DNA from: Nitrospirae bacterium CG1_02_44_142
GTDB taxonomy: Bacteria; Nitrospirota; Thermodesulfovibrionia; Thermodesulfovibrionales; UBA1546
DNA: 18,924 nt
Reading direction: 5' to 3'
NCBI GenBank assembly: GCA_001871685.1
Contig: MNVK01000033.1
Coordinates: 1 to 18,924 of the forward strand
Shown here: piece after piece, positions 1 to 6,049 of the stretch
How the letters are laid out: every line of letters starts with the position of its first letter
Numbering within the stretch: position 1 is the first letter of the stretch
The notes under the pieces: model-generated
Database searches by the model: none
What the model saw: the letters and a program-made list of their open reading frames with translations, nothing else
Told to the model about the DNA's origin: nothing
Position numbers and translations under genes: made by a program

Positions 1-1147
1 TTGACGCCAGACGGGCTGATTCCCTTGCATTGCCCTCAACTTCCTTTACCGAGGCATTTATCTCCTCAACAGCAGCTGATGTATCCTCCACCGCCGAAGA
101 CGCCTCTCCTGCATTTTCTGCGATTACCTTGGCGGTTTGCGACACCTCGGCAACAGCAGAATAAGCATCCTCCGCAGCCTTGAATAATCTGCCTGTGCTT
201 AAGGCTATCTCATCCCCTGTTGCCTTCATCTCAAGCAGTGACGTTACATTCTCATTGGAGAAATCCACAAGTTTTCCTGTGTCCTCTGTTATCTGCTTAT
301 GCGATTCACCTGCATGTTTAATAGCAGTTGTAATTTCATTGATTGCTTCTGTCTGTTTCTGGGTTCCCTGATTCACATTCTTGAAAGTAAGGGTTAACTG
401 GTTAATTGCCATAGAAACATCCTCGGACATAGACCTCAGCTTATTAAGCGTGGAAGTTAGCCTGCCGATAAGGAATTTGAAACCCTCCGCAATGCTCCCG
501 AACTCATCATCCCTGAACTCTGAGAGCTCTACGGTCAGGTCGCCTCCCGTTGCTCTGGCAAGCGCCTCATTTATCCTCTTTACAGGCCTGCCGACTTTCC
601 TCTGGAAGAACTTCACAATCGCGTATATGACAATAAGAAAAGTTGCAACCTGCATAAAAGGCGGAATTATAAGAAACCGCCTCATAACCTCATTCACCGA
701 GCGCCCGCTGTAAACTACCTCCATGCGGCCTGCGTCTTTTCCTCCGCCAGAGGCGGATGTTTTTACCGGAAGATTTATAATGTTGCTTTCAGGGACATAA
801 AACATAAAGAACGGATTTATACGGCTGCCTTCCTCTTTATATTGAACAGCCTTCGCAGCAAGGATATTACCATTGACGTCAATAATTTTTACTGACAAAA
901 TAGTTCCACTCTTTACAGCCATCTCCAGAAACATATCAAGCTGTTTTGAATCATGGCCCATTGTAACTGCATCCCTTATAAGCCCGGCAGTTGCTGCAAC
1001 CTCATCTCTGAGCCTATCCTTTAGATAGCTCCTCTGGTAAAGCATCAGCCATGCGTAGAGTATGCCCTGCCCTATCACAAGGATTAACAATATCATCACA
1101 GTAAAATTCGCCACGAGGGTATTTTTAATCTTTATCTTCCCTATCAT
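1..1147 (-). CDS. Methyl-accepting chemotaxis protein, N-terminal 382 residues (3' end outside window)
   Basis: Transmembrane chemoreceptor that would signal to CheA through CheW. The frame is open from ATG at 1147 to the left edge, giving 382 residues. A first membrane helix lies at about 13-36, a periplasmic sensor region at about 37-157, a second helix at about 158-180, a HAMP linker at about 180-232, and then the start of a long alpha-helical signalling domain. The conserved hairpin tip is not reached. Residues 366-380 (SVKEVEGNARESARL) closely match residues 374-388 of the neighbouring receptor (SVKEVEGNAKESANL), so the two are paralogues. No CxxCH haem motif is present here. Residues 131-135 (SASGG) are encoded by a 15-base palindrome also found in the cheW gene. 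The gene is last in the visible part of the minus-strand chemosensory operon, 202 bases after the previous stop. Family is certain; ligand is unknown. Confidence 0.9.
   Translation of the reverse strand, partial: MIGKIKIKNTLVANFTVMILLILVIGQGILYAWLMLYQRSYLKDRLRDEVAATAGLIRDAVTMGHDSKQLDMFLEMAVKSGTILSVKIIDVNGNILAAKAVQYKEEGSRINPFFMFYVPESNIINLPVKTSASGGGKDAGRMEVVYSGRSVNEVMRRFLIIPPFMQVATFLIVIYAIVKFFQRKVGRPVKRINEALARATGGDLTVELSEFRDDEFGSIAEGFKFLIGRLTSTLNKLRSMSEDVSMAINQLTLTFKNVNQGTQKQTEAINEITTAIKHAGESHKQITEDTGKLVDFSNENVTSLLEMKATGDEIALSTGRLFKAAEDAYSAVAEVSQTAKVIAENAGEASSAVEDTSAAVEEINASVKEVEGNARESARLAS
743..757. repeat. 15-base palindrome TCCGCC-3-GGCGGA inside the chemoreceptor gene
   Basis: The plus strand reads TCCGCCAGAGGCGGA: 6-base perfect arms around 3 bases. 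On the coding strand it gives residues 131-135, SASGG, in the periplasmic sensor region. The same palindrome with one central base changed lies at 5146-5160 in the cheW gene, in the same frame. Confidence 0.6.
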
Positions 1148-1164
1148 CCCTGCACCCCCTTATT

Positions 1165-1300
1165 GCAATTAACCACCCCTTTAATTCCCCTCCCCTCCTT
1201 GGATAAGGAGGGGTAGGGGTGGTTTGACTGTTTGATTACCACCCCTTCATCCCCTCCTAAAATAGGAGGGGAGCTTGGGAGCACGAAGTGCGGGGTGGTC
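1165..1300. repeat. Composite palindromic element, copy A (downstream of the haem chemoreceptor gene)
   Basis: Two palindromic units lie in tandem. The left unit has CCCCTCCTT (1192-1200), a GGAT loop, and AAGGAGGGG (1205-1213). The right unit has CCCCTCCTA (1251-1259), loop AAA, and TAGGAGGGG (1263-1271). ACCACCCC and GGGGTGGT motifs border the units. The same two-unit arrangement, in the same orientation and with nearly identical arms, occurs at 4240-4400 on the other side of the 949-residue receptor gene. The element fills most of the 202-base gap between the two receptor genes. It is GC-rich and would fold strongly in RNA, but no clear T tract marks it as a terminator. Confidence 0.8.
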
Positions 1301-1349
1301 TGTCCCCGACCTGACAGAATGAAACCCGTATTTAAAAAATGTTTTATCA

Positions 1350-4199
1350 TCATAACAGCATCCCCAGTTTTAACATCATGGACTTTATGCCGTCATAATC
1401 CTCATCCTTTGCCTCTGTGAAACCGGTATATGACTTGGCTATGGATTTAAGGACCAGCCCGCCCTCGGCAGACGCATCGGTCAGGGCAGTCAGGGCTGAC
1501 CTAAACAGAGAAACATCCTCTTCGCTCAACGACTTATTAATGCATATATTGAATTCAGGAATATCTTCTGAAATCTTCAGGAACTTTAACCCCTCGTCTT
1601 TGAATTTATAAGCAGTGTCTTCCATGACGCCTCCTGCATCAAACTCGCCTTTCAGCACCGCCCTGGCTACATCATCATGGTGGCCGAGATAGTCGTAATA
1701 AAAAAGTTCGGTTATCTCTATTCCCGCCTCTAAAAGCATTCCCCTCGGGACAATGTGGCTTGACGTTGAATAAAAGTCTCCGAACGCAAACGTCCTTCCC
1801 TTCAATTCCCCCACGGCATTAATGCCCCTGTCTGCCCTTGTGATTATTACTGAGTGGTGATAAGGCTTGCCGTCTCTTAGGGCCTTTGCGAGCACATCAA
1901 CCCCGTATTTTCTATGCGCCTCTATATAAGTGGAAGGCGTCATAAAGCACATTTGCGTAACATTCCGGCCTATGGCGTCAATTGCCTCCTCAAAGTTCAT
2001 CGCTACCTTAGGCTCAACCCTCCTGCCAAGCTTCTTGCTGAGATACTCTGTCATCGGAGTGAATCTCATGAACATCTCCGCAGGGGACTCTAAAGGCACA
2101 ACGCCAAATTTCAATATGCCTTTTTCTTCCGAGAACTTGAACCTTCCGATTTCTTTGTCAATCAACTCGGCGTCTTTCTGGAGGCTCCTCAGCGAATTAT
2201 TTACACTGAATGCGAGGTCGCGGTTCGCCTTCGGAATATCCTTAATCTTCTCCACGGATTTCCACATCTGATTGGAACCTATCTTCTGTTCATAAATTGC
2301 CTTGGAAATCTGCCGGCTCTTATCAGAAACCACTTCAATTGCCTCTGATATATGCTTGCTGGTCGCCGCCTGCTCGTCAGTCGCTCCCCGGACCTGATGC
2401 GATATATCTCTCATCTTCTCCGTTGCGCCCATAATCAGGGTAGTGCCCTTTGCCTGCTCTGACGTCGCCTTAGCAATCATACCTGTCATATTTTTGATGC
2501 GTTCCATTGCCTCCGAGACAAGTCTTATCGCCTTGGCCTGTTCGCCTGTGGAACGGTCTATGGAGAGCGCCATCTCGGAAGATTTTTTAGAACTCGCCAC
2601 TATCTTCCTTAATGCGTCCGACGCCTCTCTTGAGAGTTTCAGCCCCTCATCAACTGACTTCAGCCCTTCAGCCATCGCCTGAATAGTGCCTTTTACCTCC
2701 TGCTGAACAGACTGTATGAGAGAGCCTATCTCCTGAGTTGAGAATGCCGTCCTCTCTGCCAGGTCTTTAATCTCCTCTGCAACAACCGAAAATCCTTTCC
2801 CATGCTCTCCTGCCTGCGCCGCGAGTATAGCGGCATTCAGGGCCAGAAGGGTTGTCTGGTCAGTAATATCATCTATCACATTGAGTATCTTTCCTATCTC
2901 ATCCGACCTGCCGCCGAGCTTCTTCACAAAGTCATTTGTTTTCTCAACAGAAGACTTTATATTCTTCATCCCCTCCATAGTTTTGTCTATGGAGCCCATG
3001 CCGAACGTTGATGCGTCAGTCATGACTTTTTGCGAAAGGTTTGCAGACTCTTTTGCATTCCCCTCAACCTCTTTCACGGAAGACGTCATCTCTTCTATGG
3101 CAGAAAGCGTCTCCTCTGTTGCGATTGAAAGATTATCGGCATTATGCGCAACCTCTTTTATAGTAGCGGAAAGTTCTGCGATAGAAGAGGATGTTGCATC
3201 AACGGCAACGGACAGGTCGTGGCTATTGTTCTTTACATTCCCTACGGCATTAGTCATTTCTTCCATTGACGCCGCGGTCTCTTCTGTTGATGCGGCAAGT
3301 TTCTCTGTCCCCTCGGTAATATCCGATATAGCGGCGTTCAGCTCTTCAACCGAGCTTGAGATATCCGCTATGGCCTCTGTCTCAAGTTGTGTGCCGTCAA
3401 GCACCTTTTTAGAATCCTTTCCGACCGTTTCAACAACATGCGCAATTCTTGCCGAGACGTCTTTTATCCTCTGCAGTATCCTTCCTACCGCGCCAACGGA
3501 TTCTTTTATGAAATTGCTTAGACGCGCAATCTCATCTTTGCTCTTTACATTCACATCAAATGAAAGGTCGCCTTCCGCCATTCTCAACGCCGCATTTTCC
3601 ATCGCCTTGATCGGCGATATAACCATTTTTCTCAGCATGAGCCAGAGCACAAGACTGAAACCAAGCGCTCCGGCAATCGTAAGCAAAATAACTATTGTTA
3701 CTGATTTCATCGCCCTTTCATACTCTTTTTCTATTGACAGCGAAACCTTTACAGCGCCGAGCATAGCCCCATCCTGCGCGTGGCATCCCTTACATGAATC
3801 AGCATTTTCAAGGGGTTTGTAGAAGGTATAACCTTTTGAGATCTCTTCAACAATGGGAGCTTTTGTGCTTATAATCTTCTTCATTGCGTCAGCTTCTATT
3901 ACCGGAGCATCTTTTACAAATGCCTCTCTGCCTTCGGAATTCACAACATGAAGGCCTGCTATGCCTGCGGTTCCGCGCAGGCTGTCAATCAGTTTTTTCG
4001 TAAGGTCGGGCCTGTTCTCCAGCATTGTCATCTCAACGTCTTTCTTTATGATTGCAGCCGTGGTCTCTGAATTTTCTCTTGTAATTCCGTAAAGAGTTGA
4101 CTTCTCTATAAGCATGGTCATTGCGCCCGCGATGACAACACCTGCAAGAAGCATGACTAAAACAGTAATAATTATCTTTAATTCAAGTTTTTCTCTCAT
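1350..4199 (-). CDS. Methyl-accepting chemotaxis protein with periplasmic CxxCH haem motif and C-terminal PhnD-like binding-protein domain
   Basis: A 949-residue chemoreceptor. Domains in order: membrane helix about 9-30; periplasmic sensor about 31-165 with CKGCH at 136-140, a c-type haem attachment motif; second helix about 167-190; HAMP about 190-245; signalling domain about 250-680 with its hairpin tip at about 447-470; then about 695-949, which resembles PhnD-type phosphate/phosphonate solute-binding proteins. In that last part the run GRTFAFGDFYSTSSHIVPRG (801-820) and the segment around LGHHDDVARAVLKGEFDAG are typical of the family. With two membrane helices the extra domain should be cytoplasmic. 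At the tip, NAAILAAQAGE has Leu and Gln where the usual NAAIEAARAGE has Glu and Arg. The gene lies between cheW and a second receptor and is flanked on both sides by copies of a composite palindrome. Domain assignment is firm; haem or redox sensing is inferred from the motif, and the role of the C-terminal domain is unknown. Confidence 0.93.
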   Translation of the reverse strand: MREKLELKIIITVLVMLLAGVVIAGAMTMLIEKSTLYGITRENSETTAAIIKKDVEMTMLENRPDLTKKLIDSLRGTAGIAGLHVVNSEGREAFVKDAPVIEADAMKKIISTKAPIVEEISKGYTFYKPLENADSCKGCHAQDGAMLGAVKVSLSIEKEYERAMKSVTIVILLTIAGALGFSLVLWLMLRKMVISPIKAMENAALRMAEGDLSFDVNVKSKDEIARLSNFIKESVGAVGRILQRIKDVSARIAHVVETVGKDSKKVLDGTQLETEAIADISSSVEELNAAISDITEGTEKLAASTEETAASMEEMTNAVGNVKNNSHDLSVAVDATSSSIAELSATIKEVAHNADNLSIATEETLSAIEEMTSSVKEVEGNAKESANLSQKVMTDASTFGMGSIDKTMEGMKNIKSSVEKTNDFVKKLGGRSDEIGKILNVIDDITDQTTLLALNAAILAAQAGEHGKGFSVVAEEIKDLAERTAFSTQEIGSLIQSVQQEVKGTIQAMAEGLKSVDEGLKLSREASDALRKIVASSKKSSEMALSIDRSTGEQAKAIRLVSEAMERIKNMTGMIAKATSEQAKGTTLIMGATEKMRDISHQVRGATDEQAATSKHISEAIEVVSDKSRQISKAIYEQKIGSNQMWKSVEKIKDIPKANRDLAFSVNNSLRSLQKDAELIDKEIGRFKFSEEKGILKFGVVPLESPAEMFMRFTPMTEYLSKKLGRRVEPKVAMNFEEAIDAIGRNVTQMCFMTPSTYIEAHRKYGVDVLAKALRDGKPYHHSVIITRADRGINAVGELKGRTFAFGDFYSTSSHIVPRGMLLEAGIEITELFYYDYLGHHDDVARAVLKGEFDAGGVMEDTAYKFKDEGLKFLKISEDIPEFNICINKSLSEEDVSLFRSALTALTDASAEGGLVLKSIAKSYTGFTEAKDEDYDGIKSMMLKLGMLL

Positions 4200-4239
4200 A
4201 AGACCTCCGGTTTAAAAATTCAAAAAATAAATTTATGTC

Positions 4240-4400
4240 TCTTTCTCATTTCAAGTGGGCGCCCCTAAACTCCCCTCCTTAGTTAAGGAGGGGCAGGGGT
4301 GGTTGGTTTACCCACTCACAACTTACCACCCCTTTATCCCCTCCTAAAATAGGAGGGGAGCTATGGGAGATTTTGCTTTACCCACTCACCGTGAGAAAGA
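4240..4400. repeat. Composite palindromic element, copy B, with imperfect terminal inverted repeats (MITE-like)
   Basis: It occupies most of the gap between the cheW stop and the start of the haem chemoreceptor. The left palindrome is CCCCTCCTT (4272-4280), AGTT, AAGGAGGGG (4285-4293). The right palindrome is CCCCTCCTA (4338-4346), AAA, TAGGAGGGG (4350-4358). The ends, 4240-4259 and 4381-4400, are inverted copies matching at 15 of 20 positions (TCTTTCTCA and AGTGGG conserved). A 13-base direct repeat, TTTACCCACTCAC, lies at 4307-4319 and 4377-4389, bracketing the right palindrome. It resembles copy A at 1165-1300. Mobility is inferred from the ends only. Confidence 0.75.
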
Positions 4401-4425
4401 ACCATTTTTATTAATTTCTAAATCC

Positions 4426-5220
4426 TCATTTTAGATTTATATTCGCCGCATCTTCCAGACGTATAACCGAGATAAACCTGCCGTTGTAAAGAACAACACC
4501 CTCTACAAACATCAGGTCTGACTCGGCAAGATGAGCCGGCGGCTCCTCAATGTCGGATTCATCAATGCGGACAACCCCGTTTATCCTGTCTATCATTGCC
4601 CCGATACGTCCCTTTTGACCTTTCAGCGTCAGTATTTTTTTACGCACCTTTTTACGGGAATCATCTGCGCTTAATCCACCCTCACTCCCCGTCATAACCC
4701 CACCTTCACCGCCCCTTAAATTAAGGGGCGGGAGGGAGGGGTTAGAAGGATTTATTAAAAGCCTCTTTTTCAGGTCTAAAACAGGCATCACCTTTCCCCT
4801 CACAGAGGTTATGCCGAGGATATAATCCGGAACCTTCGGAACCATTGTGATTTGCTGGGGCGTGAGAATTTCTTCAACTTCAGAGATTCTGAAGGCAAAT
4901 TCTTCAGCTGCAAGCTGAAACGTAAGAAGTTCTATTATGCCTGTCTGCCGTGCTGACGGCACAGGCAGGCCCGATACTGCCTCTTCAGGTTTAGCTGTTT
5001 TCCCTGCGGATTCGGATAAACTTTTTTCTTTAACAGCCTCCTGCGGCTGAGGTTTTTCCTCCTGTCTGCTGTCTGCTGTTTGCTGTCTACTGTCTACTTC
5101 TTTCCCTGCAGCCTTGTCCTCTTGCTTCGGCGCAAGCTCTTCTTCTCCGCCTGAGGCGGACTGACCGCCGCTTTTTTGTTCCGCTTCTTTAATTTTTTTT
5201 CTAATTTTCGCTATATCCAT
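4426..5220 (-). CDS. cheW: CheW-type adaptor with long repeat-rich N-terminal linker
   Basis: Couples chemoreceptors to CheA. It has 264 residues, against roughly 150-170 for ordinary CheW proteins. Residues 1-92 are a charged, low-complexity linker. The CheW domain runs from about 95 to 258, with typical segments such as ILGITSVRGKVMPVLDLKKR (134-153) and IGAMIDRINGVV (206-217). A loop of about 28 residues (157-184, rich in Pro, Gly and Ser) interrupts the domain between the VLDLKKRL strand and KKILTLKG. The extra length matches four DNA repeat types: a palindrome giving SASGG (21-25), heptamer repeats giving DSRQQTADSRQ (43-53), a hairpin giving LPVPSARQTG (85-94), and a CGCCCCTTAA palindrome in the 157-184 loop. 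The start ATG at 5220 overlaps the end of the AAA gene by 20 bases, which implies coupled translation. Confidence 0.9.
   Translation of the reverse strand: MDIAKIRKKIKEAEQKSGGQSASGGEEELAPKQEDKAAGKEVDSRQQTADSRQEEKPQPQEAVKEKSLSESAGKTAKPEEAVSGLPVPSARQTGIIELLTFQLAAEEFAFRISEVEEILTPQQITMVPKVPDYILGITSVRGKVMPVLDLKKRLLINPSNPSLPPLNLRGGEGGVMTGSEGGLSADDSRKKVRKKILTLKGQKGRIGAMIDRINGVVRIDESDIEEPPAHLAESDLMFVEGVVLYNGRFISVIRLEDAANINLK
4672..4750. repeat. Palindromic repeat inserted in frame in the cheW core domain
   Basis: CGCCCCTTAA (4710-4719), one A, TTAAGGGGCG (4721-4730): perfect 10-base arms flanked by C-rich and G-rich tracts. It belongs to the same general class as the CCCCCCTT/AAGGGGGG elements at 8468, 12302 and 17135. 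It encodes the Pro/Gly-rich loop at residues 157-184 of the CheW protein without breaking the frame. Confidence 0.75.
4939..4970. repeat. Hairpin repeat inside cheW (encodes LPVPSARQTG)
   Basis: Core TGCCGT (4946-4951), loop GCTG, ACGGCA (4956-4961), with outer CCTG and CAGG pairing imperfectly. It encodes residues 85-94 of CheW, at the junction of the linker and the CheW domain. Its sequence is unlike the other repeats in this gene. Confidence 0.6.
5062..5096. repeat. Five tandem heptamers (CTGTCTR-type) inside cheW
   Basis: Five copies in a row on the plus strand: CTGTCTG, CTGTCTG, CTGTTTG, CTGTCTA, CTGTCTA. They encode DSRQQTADSRQ (about residues 43-53) on the minus strand. The tract is 35 bases, not a multiple of three, yet the gene stays open because no heptamer frame creates a stop here. 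Confidence 0.75.
5146..5160. repeat. 15-base palindrome TCCGCC-3-GGCGGA inside cheW
   Basis: TCCGCCTGAGGCGGA encodes SASGG (residues 21-25) of CheW. It differs by one central base from the palindrome at 743-757 in the chemoreceptor gene, which gives the same peptide in the same frame. Confidence 0.6.
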
Positions 5221-6031
5221 TTAGTCCAAACTCCTGCGCAGCTTCGTTAATTAACTGTCTCTCAATTATCCTGTATCCACTGCCCAGCCCGCTTAACAGC
5301 GCGGCAGTCGCCATGCTGTTAATCAATCTCGGAACGCCCCCGGAATATGCGTGAAGCGCCTTTAACGCCTCTTCAGTGAACAATTGTTCCTCGCATCCTC
5401 CGACCTTCAGCCTGTGTTCCACATAACCCTTAATCTCATCTTCGCTTATGGGACCCAGGTGATAAAAAAGTCCGATGCGCTGCTTCAACGGCAGATATGC
5501 CTTATGATTTAACCTGCGTCTTAAGTCCGGCTGTCCGACAAGTATAAGACTTAAGAGATTTGCGTCATCAAGCTGAAAATTTGTAAGCAGCCTGATTTCT
5601 TCAAAGGTATCCTTGTCCGGAATAAGCTGAGCCTCATCTATAATTATCACAGGGGTAATCCCTGCCTGATAATCTTCATAAACCTTTGAATAAATTGCAT
5701 CAAGAAGGTCGTCCTTAAAACCGGAAAATCTGCCTGAGACCGGTATATCAAATCTCTTGGCAACGGTCCTGAGAAACTGCGCCGACGTGAGGCGGGGATT
5801 AATAATAAGAATAATCCTGTATTTTTCTCCGAGAGAATCTATCAGCGCCCTCGTGAGCGTAGTCTTGCCGCAGCCGACGTCCCCTGTCAGGACCACAAGT
5901 TCTTTTTCTTCAACTGCATACTGCAGTCTTGCAAGCGCCTCTTCATGAACCCTGCTCATGAAAAGAAATTTAGGGTCTGGTGTTTTAGTAAAAGGCCTGC
6001 GTTTTAATCCATAGTATTCCTCATACACCAT
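5201..6031 (-). CDS. AAA+ ATPase of the ExeA/GspA/TniB type
   Basis: A 276-residue P-loop ATPase. The start MVYEEYYGLKRRPF and the following PDPKFLFMS segment are characteristic of ExeA-like ATPases associated with general secretion, pili and some transposons. Walker A is GDVGCGKT at 50-57, Walker B is VIIIDE at 128-133, a sensor-1-like LILVGQPDL lies at 162-170, and GGVPRLIN at 231-238 fits the sensor-2 region. No membrane helix or peptidoglycan-binding domain follows, so this is the ATPase module alone and is probably cytoplasmic. It lies 18 bases after cheA and overlaps cheW by 20 bases, which places it firmly inside the chemosensory operon. Its role there is unknown. Possibilities are assembly or positioning of the array, or a link to a secretion or pilus machine. 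Family is firm, function is not. Confidence 0.88.
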   Translation of the reverse strand: MVYEEYYGLKRRPFTKTPDPKFLFMSRVHEEALARLQYAVEEKELVVLTGDVGCGKTTLTRALIDSLGEKYRIILIINPRLTSAQFLRTVAKRFDIPVSGRFSGFKDDLLDAIYSKVYEDYQAGITPVIIIDEAQLIPDKDTFEEIRLLTNFQLDDANLLSLILVGQPDLRRRLNHKAYLPLKQRIGLFYHLGPISEDEIKGYVEHRLKVGGCEEQLFTEEALKALHAYSGGVPRLINSMATAALLSGLGSGYRIIERQLINEAAQEFGLNGYSEN

Positions 6032-6049
6032 AAATGCTCCCCTGCCCTG

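Noticed and set aside
1144..1353. A 69-codon minus-strand frame between the two receptor genes
   Set aside because: It is made mostly of the composite palindrome and overlaps the end of one receptor and the start of the other. It has no family character.
2881..3822. A 313-codon Ser-rich open frame on the plus strand
   Set aside because: It lies wholly antisense to the chemoreceptor signalling domain, whose codon usage on the other strand produces long open frames. The translation has no recognisable domain.
1165..4400. Repeated palindromes as a possible CRISPR array
   Set aside because: The copies are far apart, differ in size, and lack regular spacers and repeat length. No cas gene is present.
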